64,000 bases of DNA from Streptomyces aureus (lineage in GTDB: Bacteria; Actinomycetota; Actinomycetes; Streptomycetales; Streptomycetaceae): NCBI RefSeq assembly GCF_000725495.1, contig NZ_JNZD01000019.1:1-64000 (forward strand), read 5' to 3'. The position numbers and the translations under genes are program-made. Positions within the stretch are counted from its first letter, which is position 1. Every line of letters starts with the position of its first letter. Under the pieces are notes generated by a model that was not told the origin of the DNA, made no database searches, and saw nothing but the letters and a program-made list of their open reading frames with translations. Of the stretch, positions 55,124-62,735 are shown one piece after another.

Positions 55124-56316
55124 GCGGCGGTCCCGCGCCGGAACTCCGGCCGCTGGTGCTGAAGTTCGGCGGTTCCGCCTTCGCCGACCTCGACGGCTAC
55201 CGCCGCGTCGCCCGGTACGCGGTCCGCCGCCACGCCGAGGACGGGCGCCCGCTGGTCGTCGTCGTGAGCGCGATGTCCGGTACGACGGGACGGCTGCGGC
55301 AGACCCTGGACGCACTGGCCGCCGACCCGCCCGCCCCGGCCGCCGCGATGCTCCTGACCGCGGGCGAGACGGTCAGCGTCGCCCTGCTCGCGGCCGCCCT
55401 CGACGCCGAGGGACTGCCCGGGACCCCGTTGCCGGCCGCGGCCACCGGCCTCCTCGCCGAGGGGCCCGGCGACCGGGCGGAGCTGGTCTCGGCCAGTCCC
55501 CGGGGCCTGGCCGCGGCCCTGGCCGCCTGCCCGGTCGCGGTCGTCCCCGGCGGGCAGGCGGTCGACGCGGCCGGGCGGACCGTCATGCTGGGCCGCAACA
55601 GCTCCGACCTGTCCGCGGTGGCGGCGGCCGCGACGCTCGGCGCGGACACCTGCGAGCTGTTCTCCGACGTGCCCGGGGTGTGCACCGCCGACCCCTACCT
55701 CGTGCCCCGGGCACGGACCCTGCCCCGGATCGGCTACGAGGGGGTCCGCCGGATGTCCCGGCACGGCGCCAAGGTCGTCCACGAGGGCGCCGTGGACTGG
55801 GCGGAGCGCTCGGGGGTGCGGCTGCTGTGCCGTCCCTTTCCCTGGAGCGGGGCCCCGCAGGGCGGGACGGTCGTCGGGACGGGTCCGGCGGCGGCCGCGG
55901 TCGTCGTACGCCGGGACACCGACGTGTGGTGCTTCCCGTCGGGCCCGCGGCGCCGGTCGGCCGGCGCGCGGCTGCGCGCCGAGGGCCTGAACGCCATCGC
56001 GTTCGACACCGCCTCCGGGCCGTGTCTCGCGGTGCCGTCCGGAACGCCAGGCGCCGCCCGGTATGTGCGTGACGCGCGACTGCTCGACGGTCTGTGCCTG
56101 GTCACCACCCTGCGGGCGGACGGCCGGGCCGACCACACCGCGGTGTCGCGCGCGGAGGCCGCGGCCGAGGCCCGCAGACGCCACGCCCTGCTGTACCCGG
56201 ACACCGAGACCGCCCCCGGACCCCCCGTCCCCGTGGCGGTCAAAACCCGCTCCCCCCACAGCGACGCCCTGACGGGCCCGGCCCCGACCGACACCGAGAC
56301 GGAACACCGAGCCTGA
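55120..56316 (+). CDS. lysC: Aspartate kinase, cluster-associated
   Basis: 398 residues. Amino-acid kinase domain with KFGGSAFADLDGYRRVA, VVVSAMSGTT, the TAGETVS block, and GRNSSDLSAVAAAATLGADT (equivalent of the canonical GRGGSDTTA). The C-terminal half lacks clearly recognisable paired ACT domains with the usual motifs, so feedback control by Lys/Thr may be lost. ATG 55120 overlaps asd (ATGA). The first unit of a 14-bp repeat array contains its stop codon. A desensitised, pathway-dedicated aspartokinase is the likely role. Confidence 0.88.
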   Translation: MSGGPAPELRPLVLKFGGSAFADLDGYRRVARYAVRRHAEDGRPLVVVVSAMSGTTGRLRQTLDALAADPPAPAAAMLLTAGETVSVALLAAALDAEGLPGTPLPAAATGLLAEGPGDRAELVSASPRGLAAALAACPVAVVPGGQAVDAAGRTVMLGRNSSDLSAVAAAATLGADTCELFSDVPGVCTADPYLVPRARTLPRIGYEGVRRMSRHGAKVVHEGAVDWAERSGVRLLCRPFPWSGAPQGGTVVGTGPAAAAVVVRRDTDVWCFPSGPRRRSAGARLRAEGLNAIAFDTASGPCLAVPSGTPGAARYVRDARLLDGLCLVTTLRADGRADHTAVSRAEAAAEARRRHALLYPDTETAPGPPVPVAVKTRSPHSDALTGPAPTDTETEHRA

Positions 56317-56424
56317 CCGGCCGAGCCTGACCGGCCGAGCCTGACCGGCCGGGACCGACCGGCCGGGACCGACCGGCCGGGACCTGGAGCGGCCGGGCTC
56401 GAAGCGGCCGGGCTCGAAGCGGCC
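56309..56424. repeat. Degenerate 14-16-bp tandem repeats ending in GGCC
   Basis: Three copies of GAGCCTGACCGGCC (56309-56350), two of GGGACCGACCGGCC (56351-56378), one 16-bp variant, then two of GGGCTCGAAGCGGCC (56395-56424). The first copy overlaps the lysC stop codon. It lies between convergent genes and leads into the hairpin at 56427. Confidence 0.85.
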
Positions 56425-56426
56425 TT

Positions 56427-56467
56427 CGTTCGGAGCGGCCCAAGGCACCTCGGGGCCGCTCCGAACG
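56427..56467. terminator. 14-bp hairpin between lysC and the MFS gene
   Basis: CGTTCGGAGCGGCC pairs with GGCCGCTCCGAACG over a 13-base loop, eight bases beyond the MFS stop; it probably serves both strands. Confidence 0.8.
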
Positions 56468-56475
56468 CCTGCCGT

Positions 56476-57747
56476 CTACTTCGTGGCGGTCGTCAAAGAC
56501 CCCTCGTGCGCCACCGGTGCCCGCATCCGCAGCACCGCCGGAGCCGCCGCCCCGGCCACGGCGAACAAGGCGCCCAGCAGCAGCCACCCCTCCCGGGGGT
56601 GCCCGCCGAGGCAGAGCGCCGCGATCAGTGCCGGCGCCACCGCGGCCGCCGCGCCGCGGCCCAGGGAGAAGAAACCCTGGTACTGGCCGTGCATGCCCTC
56701 CGGGGCCAGAGAGAAGCTCAGCCCGAACGAGCCCGCCGACAGCCAGAGTTCGCCGAGCGTGAGGGCCACGGCGAACAGCAGCAGCACCACCGTCGCCGCC
56801 TCGCCGCCGAGCCCGCCGGTGAACGACATCAGCGCGCACGCGGCGAACAGCGCGATCCCCGAGCCCCGGCACATCAGGGCGGCCCGGCGGTCGTCCTCGG
56901 CACCACGGCTGAACCGGATCTGCAGACAGATCACCATCACCGTGTTGACCGCCACGACGCCGGACACCAGAAGCGGCGGGGCCTCGGTGTGCCCGATCAC
57001 CCACAGCGGCACGGCGAACGACAGCACCTGGGCCTGGAGGGACAGCACACCGCAGATCAGGGTGAGGGCCGCGTACCGCCCGTCGCGCAGGACCTGCCGG
57101 CCGGAACCGGTGCGCGCCGCCGTCGGGGCCGGCCGGGACGGGGGCGCCTCCAGCCACCGCAGCGGCACCGCCGCTCCCGCGTAGGTCAGCGCCGTGCACC
57201 ACAGCAGGACGGTGTAACCGGTCCGGGAGTCCGCCTGGACCACCAGGGCCGAGGCCGCCGCGCCGATCGTGATGCCGATGTTGGTCACCACCCGCAGATA
57301 GGCCCGCAGCCGGACCCGTTCGGTGCCCTCGCCGACGGTGGCGACGAGGGCGCCGCGGGCCGCGGTGCTGCCCTGCTCGGCGACGAGGAACACCAGCATC
57401 GACGCCAGCATCGCCGGGAACGTACGGGCGAAGGCCAGCGCCGCCATCGTGACGAACTGGACGCCGAGCAGGACGGTGTACGTCCGCCGTGGGCCGAACC
57501 GGTCCGCCAGTCCGCCCAGCGGCACGGCACCGGCCAGGGCGACGGTCCCGGCGATCGTCAGACCGGAGGCGACCTGATGCACGGGCAGGCCCACGACCCG
57601 GGTGAAGAACAGGGTGCCGGTGGTCAGGTACAGCCCGCTGCCGACCGTCTTGACCAGCCAGGACACGGCCAGCAGCCGGGGGTCGCCGGGCGCGGGCAGC
57701 GCGGCGTCGAGCAGACGGCGCGCCCTGCCGGGAGCCGGTGCGCTCAT
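56476..57747 (-). CDS. MFS transporter, probable product exporter
   Basis: 423 residues, about 12 transmembrane helices; MFS A-motif-like GGLADRFGPRRTYTVL after helix 2 and SLAPEGMHGQYQGFFSLGRG in the second half, as in SAV-type antibiotic efflux pumps. ATG 57747 overlaps the ATP-grasp stop by four bases. Last gene of the operon that begins with the PEP-mutase-like gene, so export of the phosphonate product or self-resistance is inferred. Confidence 0.87.
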   Translation of the reverse strand: MSAPAPGRARRLLDAALPAPGDPRLLAVSWLVKTVGSGLYLTTGTLFFTRVVGLPVHQVASGLTIAGTVALAGAVPLGGLADRFGPRRTYTVLLGVQFVTMAALAFARTFPAMLASMLVFLVAEQGSTAARGALVATVGEGTERVRLRAYLRVVTNIGITIGAAASALVVQADSRTGYTVLLWCTALTYAGAAVPLRWLEAPPSRPAPTAARTGSGRQVLRDGRYAALTLICGVLSLQAQVLSFAVPLWVIGHTEAPPLLVSGVVAVNTVMVICLQIRFSRGAEDDRRAALMCRGSGIALFAACALMSFTGGLGGEAATVVLLLFAVALTLGELWLSAGSFGLSFSLAPEGMHGQYQGFFSLGRGAAAAVAPALIAALCLGGHPREGWLLLGALFAVAGAAAPAVLRMRAPVAHEGSLTTATK

Positions 57748-58901
57748 GCCCCGTGCCCCGCCATCGCGTGCAGCCGCGCGATGAAGCGCTCCGCGGCCGG
57801 CTCGTCCTCGGCCGCGAAGTAGGCCTCCAGACGCCCCGGGCTGGCGCACTCCTCGGGTGTCAGCACCTCCAGCACGCCGGGCAGGGCCAGCACCCGCGCG
57901 CGCAGACCGGGCAGCGCGGGCAGCCGGCTGCGGCCGACCGTGCCGGCGCGGGGTTCGCGGGCGGGCCGGCCGGGCCGCTCACCGGCCGAGACCCGGACGA
58001 ACTCCTCCCACAGGTCCACCCCGAAGGCGTGCCACCACATCCGGGAGATGCCCATCCCGCCCGGCCGTACCGCCACTTCGCCGACGACCGGACCGTCCTC
58101 GGTGCGGAACACCTCCAGGTGGGTGACCCCGGCCGGCAGGCCGAGCGTGGCGACCACCCGGCGGTGCAGGTCCAGGACCTCGCGCGAGAACGGGTCGCTC
58201 TGGTCGGCCAGGTAGCCGCTGTTCAGGTCCGGCGAGGTGTGCAGCGGCGGGAGGAAGTAGCGGGAGACGGCCGCGCGGGCCACCTCGCCGCCGTGGACGA
58301 CGCCGTCGCAGTGGTACTCGTGCGTGAACCGCACCAGGCGCTCGACCTGGACCGGCAGCCGGGTGTCCGCGAGGTCGGCGAAGTCGCCGGCGCGGTGCCG
58401 TCGCGCGAACTCCCCGGGGGAGTCGACGCGGTGGGTGCACTTCGAGGCGGCGCCGAACACCGGCTTGATCATGACGGGCCAGCCGGTCCGCTCCGCCGCC
58501 GCGGGCACCGCGTCGAGGGTCGGGGCCTGCGCGTAGTCCGTCACCGGGATGCCCGCGGCGCGCAGCCTGTCCTTCATCGCCCGCTTGTGGGCGCCCCGCA
58601 GGGACTGGTCGAACCCCGGCCCGGGCACCCCGAGCAGGGCGCGGACCAGGCCGGCCGCCACCACGCTCTTCTCCGTGGCGGCGATGACGTGGTCGACGGG
58701 GCCGTGCGCGGCGATCTCGTACGCCGCCCGCTCGACCTGAGTGAGGTCGGCGAAGCTGTCGACGTACGCCGTCTCGTGGTTCTCGTACAGGCCCGCGTAC
58801 ACCGGGCGGGTGATGACGCGGACGGTCACACCCGGGCGGCGGGCCAGGGCGTGGAGGACCTCGGGTTTGTCCGAGTTGAGCAGGAGTACCTGCCGGGTCA
58901 C
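57744..58901 (-). CDS. ATP-grasp ligase
   Basis: 385 residues. N-domain QVLLLNSDKPEVLHAL; ATP-grasp core with WPVMIKPVFGAASKCTHRV (about 145-163), VQVERLVRFTHEYHCDGVVH and VGEVAVRPGGMGIS. It is of the carboxylate-amine ligase type; the substrate cannot be deduced. GTG 58901 overlaps the phosphoesterase stop by four bases. One of two ligases in this operon, consistent with assembling a di- or tripeptide. Confidence 0.87.
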   Translation of the reverse strand: MTRQVLLLNSDKPEVLHALARRPGVTVRVITRPVYAGLYENHETAYVDSFADLTQVERAAYEIAAHGPVDHVIAATEKSVVAAGLVRALLGVPGPGFDQSLRGAHKRAMKDRLRAAGIPVTDYAQAPTLDAVPAAAERTGWPVMIKPVFGAASKCTHRVDSPGEFARRHRAGDFADLADTRLPVQVERLVRFTHEYHCDGVVHGGEVARAAVSRYFLPPLHTSPDLNSGYLADQSDPFSREVLDLHRRVVATLGLPAGVTHLEVFRTEDGPVVGEVAVRPGGMGISRMWWHAFGVDLWEEFVRVSAGERPGRPAREPRAGTVGRSRLPALPGLRARVLALPGVLEVLTPEECASPGRLEAYFAAEDEPAAERFIARLHAMAGHGA

Positions 58902-59623
58902 TGCTTCTCCGTGGGTCGGGGGTCCGTGGGTCTGGGGTCCAGGGGCCGGGGGTCCGTGGGGTGCGGTGCGTGGTGGTAGGTGACGGTGGACGCGGCCTCG
59001 TCGACGACGGCCCAGGCGGGGGAGGGGCCGCGGTCCGGGGCGCACGGGGCGACGGAGCCGACGTTGACGACGTAGCGGCCGTCCGGGGCCAGCGGGACCG
59101 GGGTCCCGAACCGTACGGGCAGCCGCTCGGCCCGCACCGGGCCGGTACGGGTGGGCCACAGCCGGTACAGCGCGCTGCGGTGATGGTGCCCGTGCACCAG
59201 AGCCCGGCCGGGAAAGTCCGCGTCGGCCGGGCACCACACTCCCGGCTCCAGCTCGCGCCACGGCAGGGGGTGGCCGTGGCAGTACAGGGCGAAGCCGGTG
59301 CGGTGCTCCCGGGGGGCGTGGAGCAGCGGACGGGTCCAGCCGGGCAGGGCGGCCTCGGGCACGAGGGCGCGGATCCGCTCCTCCTGGTTGCCCCGCACCA
59401 GCCGCACCCCGTCCAGGAGCCGGGCGAGTTCGGGGTCGGGGTCGAAGACGTCCGTCAGCCGGCCGCCGAACGCGTAGCCGGCCGCCTCCCGTTTCCCGAC
59501 CCGGCACTCGAGGACGTCGCCGAGACAGATCACCCGGTCCACCCGCTGCTCACGGATCGCTCCGAGCACCGCCCGCAGCCGGGCGGTGTCCCCGTGAACG
59601 TCCGTCACGACGGCATGGCGCAC
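58898..59623 (-). CDS. Calcineurin-like metallophosphoesterase
   Basis: 241 residues with the dinuclear metal motifs VVTDVHGD (DxH), CLGDVLE (GDxx), VRGNQEER (GNxx), HGHPLP and GRALVHGHHH (GHxH). The last 20 residues are a degenerate repeat of PTDPRP. GTG 59623 is chosen since the frame begins directly with the first metal strand; GTG 59635 would overlap the upstream ligase. Lying between two ATP-grasp genes it may hydrolyse a phosphoryl intermediate or remove a protective phosphate; this is inference. Confidence 0.87.
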   Translation of the reverse strand: MRHAVVTDVHGDTARLRAVLGAIREQRVDRVICLGDVLECRVGKREAAGYAFGGRLTDVFDPDPELARLLDGVRLVRGNQEERIRALVPEAALPGWTRPLLHAPREHRTGFALYCHGHPLPWRELEPGVWCPADADFPGRALVHGHHHRSALYRLWPTRTGPVRAERLPVRFGTPVPLAPDGRYVVNVGSVAPCAPDRGPSPAWAVVDEAASTVTYHHAPHPTDPRPLDPRPTDPRPTEKQ

Positions 59624-59627
59624 GCCC

Positions 59628-60830
59628 TCACCCACTCGTCTCGATCCGTACCCGGCTCGCCAGCGCCTCGCAGACACGGGCGGCGTCGGCCGCGTCCGTG
59701 CCGTCGGCGATGACGTACCCGGCGCGGTCCTGCGAGCGGCGCACCGGGCGGACCGGGTCGCCGACCGTGACGTCCAGCCGGATCTCGGCGGTGGTGCCGC
59801 CGGTGTCGGGCAGGGCGATCCCCCGTACCGTTCCGGGCGGCGGGGTGAGGAAGCGGATCGCCGCTCCCCGGCGGGCGGCGGGCGGGGCACCGGGCGGCGG
59901 GAGCAGACCGAAGGGGCAGCCCGCGGTGAGGGCGACCAGGTCCAGTCCGTAGGCGCGGCGCAGCAGTTCACGGATCTTGTCGCCGCCGATGCGGTTGTGC
60001 GACTCCAGGATCCGGGGGCCCTTCGCGGTGACCTTGACCTCGGTGTGGGCGGGGCCCTCCGTCAGGCCGACGGCGTCCAGGAAGGCCACCACGAGCGCGG
60101 TGACCTCGTTCAGGACGGGCGCGGGCAGGGAGCTCGGCAGGGTGTGCCCGGTCTCGACGAACGCGGGGCCGGTCAGTTTGTCGGTCACGGCGAGGACGGT
60201 GTGCCGTCCGTCGTACGAGAAGCTCTCCACGCTGATCTCGGGCCCGTCGAGGTACTCCTCGGCGATGGGCCCGGTGCCGCCCGCCGCCTCGAACGCCCGC
60301 CAGACGGCCTCGGCCTCCGCGGGCCCGGCCACCTCGAAGACGGCCTGACTGGCCGTGCCGGCCGCGGGTTTGAGGACGACCGGCCCGCCGGCCGCACTGC
60401 AGAACGCGGCGAGGCCGGCCGCGTCACGCGGAGCGGTGGTGCGCACCGGGCCGATGCCACGGGCGTTGAGCACCTCCCGCATGCGCCGCTTGTCCTGCAG
60501 CAGGTCCACCGTGCGCAGGGAGTTGCCGGGCAGGCCGAGCCGTCCGGCCACCGCGGCCGCCGGCAGCAGTCCGCTCTCGGTGAGGGACAGCACGCGCCCG
60601 AAGGGGTGGGCGGCGTGCAGCGGCGCCAGGGCCGCGTGCAGGGCGTCGGTGTCGGCCAGGTCCACGGCGACGGCCGCGCCGGCCTCCGCGGCCACCGTCG
60701 GCGCCGGCCGCGCCCGGTCGTGCACGAGGACGGTGCCGATGCCCAGGGCGCGGGCCGCGCGCACGAGTTGCGGGGTGCCCGCGACCACCGCGACGCGCGG
60801 TGTCGCGGGCACCCGCTGCCCGAAGGTCAT
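59628..60830 (-). CDS. ATP-grasp carboxylate-amine ligase
   Basis: 400 residues. N-domain PRVAVVAGTPQLVRAARALG, core GGPVVLKPAAGTASQAVFEV (about 150-170), EEYLDGPEISVESFS, ILESHNRIGGDKIREL (metal-binding Glu and Asn) and the C-terminal GAAIRFLTPPPGTV. It is similar to the 46644-47906 ligase. ATG 60830 overlaps the glutaredoxin-like stop by four bases. Family members such as BacD couple amino acids through acyl-phosphates. Confidence 0.9.
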   Translation of the reverse strand: MTFGQRVPATPRVAVVAGTPQLVRAARALGIGTVLVHDRARPAPTVAAEAGAAVAVDLADTDALHAALAPLHAAHPFGRVLSLTESGLLPAAAVAGRLGLPGNSLRTVDLLQDKRRMREVLNARGIGPVRTTAPRDAAGLAAFCSAAGGPVVLKPAAGTASQAVFEVAGPAEAEAVWRAFEAAGGTGPIAEEYLDGPEISVESFSYDGRHTVLAVTDKLTGPAFVETGHTLPSSLPAPVLNEVTALVVAFLDAVGLTEGPAHTEVKVTAKGPRILESHNRIGGDKIRELLRRAYGLDLVALTAGCPFGLLPPPGAPPAARRGAAIRFLTPPPGTVRGIALPDTGGTTAEIRLDVTVGDPVRPVRRSQDRAGYVIADGTDAADAARVCEALASRVRIETSG

Positions 60831-61132
60831 GCCTCGGTTCCCGGCCGGGCCTCGTCGCCGGCGACCGCCGTCGGCGCCACCGTCTCCGGGTCGCCGAAGC
60901 GCTTCTCCAGATAGGCGATGATGTCGGCGTTCTCCCGCAGCCTGCCCGGGATGACGGTGGCGCCGTCGACCAGGGCGGGGATGAACTTGCTGCCCGTCGT
61001 GCGGATCAGCTCGTGCCGTTCCTCGCGCGGCTTGGGCACGTTGACGTTGACGTAGGAGACCTGGAGCCGGGTGAGCAGTTCGCGCACCGGCTTGCAGTCC
61101 GGGCAGGTCTCCCGCTGGAACAGGACGAGCAT
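60827..61132 (-). CDS. Glutaredoxin-like/GST N-terminal domain protein
   Basis: 101 residues, thioredoxin fold. CPDC active site at 10-13 (FQRETCPDCKPVRELL), the cis-Pro region GSKFIPALVDG, then RENADIIAYLEKRFG. ATG 61132 shares one base with the aminotransferase stop (TGATG). Streptomyces use mycothiol rather than glutathione, so it may be a mycoredoxin-like reductant or a thiol-conjugating helper. Its presence within the phosphonate operon is unexplained. Confidence 0.88.
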   Translation of the reverse strand: MLVLFQRETCPDCKPVRELLTRLQVSYVNVNVPKPREERHELIRTTGSKFIPALVDGATVIPGRLRENADIIAYLEKRFGDPETVAPTAVAGDEARPGTEA

Positions 61133-62274
61133 CAGCGGCCCTCCTCGTGGAACGTGCGGATGATCTCGCCGACGCCGGAGCCCGGCGTGAACGTGTGGCC
61201 CAGGTCGAGCAGGGCCATCTCCAGGGCGCCGAAGATCCCGATCAGGTCGAGGGAGTCGGCTGCGCCCACGTGCCCGACCCGGATGAGCCTGCCCTTCAGA
61301 TGCGCCTGGCCGCCGGTCATCGTGACCCCGTACGACGTCGACAGCGTCTTCAGGAGCCGGCCGGTGTCGATGCCCTCGGGGGCGAGAGCCGCGGTGATGA
61401 CGTGGCTGCGCCGGTGCGGGGCCTGGACGAAGGTGCTGAAACCGAGCTTCAGCAGACCGCGTTCGGCGGCCTTGCCCAGCACGGCGTGGCGCGCGCGGAA
61501 GGTGTCCGTGCCCTCCTCGCCGAGCATCTTCAGCGACTCGTGCAGGGCCAGCAGCAGGGACACCGCGGGGGACGACGAGGACATCGGGTAGAAGTGGCGC
61601 AGCCGCTCGAACGACCAGTAGTAGTTCGGCCCGGTGGAACGCTCCACGGCCGTCCACGCCTTGTCGGACAGGGCGACGAAGGCGAGGCCCGGCGGCAGCA
61701 TGAAGCCCTTGTGGGAGGCGGCGAGGACCACGTCCAGGCCCCAGGCGTCCATCTCCAGCGGGTGCACCAGCAGACCGCTGATGGCGTCGACGACCGTGAT
61801 CACGTCGGTGTCGCGGAAGATCCGCCCGATCGCCTCGACGTCGTTGAGCGCCCCGGTGGACGTCTCGCTGTAGACCACGAACGCGCCGCGGATCGCGGGG
61901 TGTTCGCGGTAGGCCGCCGCCACCCGCTCGGGGTCGGCGCTGGTGCCCCAGTCGCTCTCGACGACGTGCACGACGAGACCGTACGACGCGCAGATCGCCT
62001 GGAAGCGTTCGCCGAAGTAGCCGTTGGAGACGACCAGGACCTCGTCGCCGGCCGAGAAGCAGTTGGCGACCGCGGCCTCCATGGCGCCGGTCCCGGAGGA
62101 GGCGATGGTGTACACCGGGGAGGCGGTGCCGAACAGCGGGGGCAGGCCGCCGCTGATCTCGTGGATCAGCTGCTCCATCTCGGTGGAGCGGTGGTGGATG
62201 ATCTCGCGGGCCCCGGCCAGCAGCAGACGCTGGGGGACTTCGGTGGGCCCGGGTGTGGCCAGCCGCAGCTTCAC
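61132..62274 (-). CDS. Class V aminotransferase (AGXT/PhnW-like)
   Basis: 380 residues, PLP fold type I. TPGPTEVP at the start, ASSGTGAMEAAV, PLP-anchoring Asp163 (VVDAISG) and Lys189 (AASHKGFMLPPG). The family includes alanine-glyoxylate and serine-pyruvate transaminases and 2-aminoethylphosphonate-pyruvate transaminase (PhnW). Next to a PEP-mutase-like gene it could aminate phosphonopyruvate (to phosphonoalanine) or phosphonoacetaldehyde (to 2-aminoethylphosphonate). GTG 62274 overlaps the YjbQ stop by four bases. Confidence 0.9.
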   Translation of the reverse strand: MKLRLATPGPTEVPQRLLLAGAREIIHHRSTEMEQLIHEISGGLPPLFGTASPVYTIASSGTGAMEAAVANCFSAGDEVLVVSNGYFGERFQAICASYGLVVHVVESDWGTSADPERVAAAYREHPAIRGAFVVYSETSTGALNDVEAIGRIFRDTDVITVVDAISGLLVHPLEMDAWGLDVVLAASHKGFMLPPGLAFVALSDKAWTAVERSTGPNYYWSFERLRHFYPMSSSSPAVSLLLALHESLKMLGEEGTDTFRARHAVLGKAAERGLLKLGFSTFVQAPHRRSHVITAALAPEGIDTGRLLKTLSTSYGVTMTGGQAHLKGRLIRVGHVGAADSLDLIGIFGALEMALLDLGHTFTPGSGVGEIIRTFHEEGR

Positions 62275-62735
62275 AGGCTCTTCTCCGTAACCGTGTCGGT
62301 GTGGGGGGCGGGTGCCGCGGTCCGGGGCGCGTCGAGGAAGACGCGGCGGGTGGCGGGCTTCAGATCGAAGTCGAAGAGCACCACGCGGTGACTCGGCGAC
62401 ATGGCGAGGGCGCCGTCCCGGAAGGGCACGAGCAGACTGGTGCCGAGCAGCGACGACTTCAGATGGGAGAAGCCGTTGGGGTCCTCGGTGGTCAGCTCGT
62501 GCAGATAGCGGCCGACGCCGGCGGGGGACTCCGGCGCGATGCGTTCCAGGGTCCGCAGCAGGTCCTGCACGGCGCCGGGCTCGTAGCGCATGACGGTGAG
62601 CCCGATGGTGCTGCCGTGCGCGAACACCCCGGCCAGTCCGTCGCCCGCGCCGTGCTCGCGGAGGCTGTCGGCGATCGTGTCGGTGAGGTCGTAGTGGGAG
62701 TTGAGGCCGGTGCTGTGCACCGTCAGTTCGATCAC
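62271..62735 (-). CDS. YjbQ (UPF0047) family protein
   Basis: 154 residues with the family signatures FAHGSTIGLTVMRYEPG, NGFSHLKSSLLGTSLLVPF and HRVVLFDFD (usually Q.I.L.DFD). YjbQ proteins are small trimeric enzymes; a weak thiamin-phosphate-synthase activity is reported for some. GTG 62735 overlaps the HPr-kinase-like stop by four bases. Its linkage to a phosphonate operon is unusual and may mean a phosphate- or phosphonate-handling activity. Confidence 0.87.
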   Translation of the reverse strand: MIELTVHSTGLNSHYDLTDTIADSLREHGAGDGLAGVFAHGSTIGLTVMRYEPGAVQDLLRTLERIAPESPAGVGRYLHELTTEDPNGFSHLKSSLLGTSLLVPFRDGALAMSPSHRVVLFDFDLKPATRRVFLDAPRTAAPAPHTDTVTEKSL

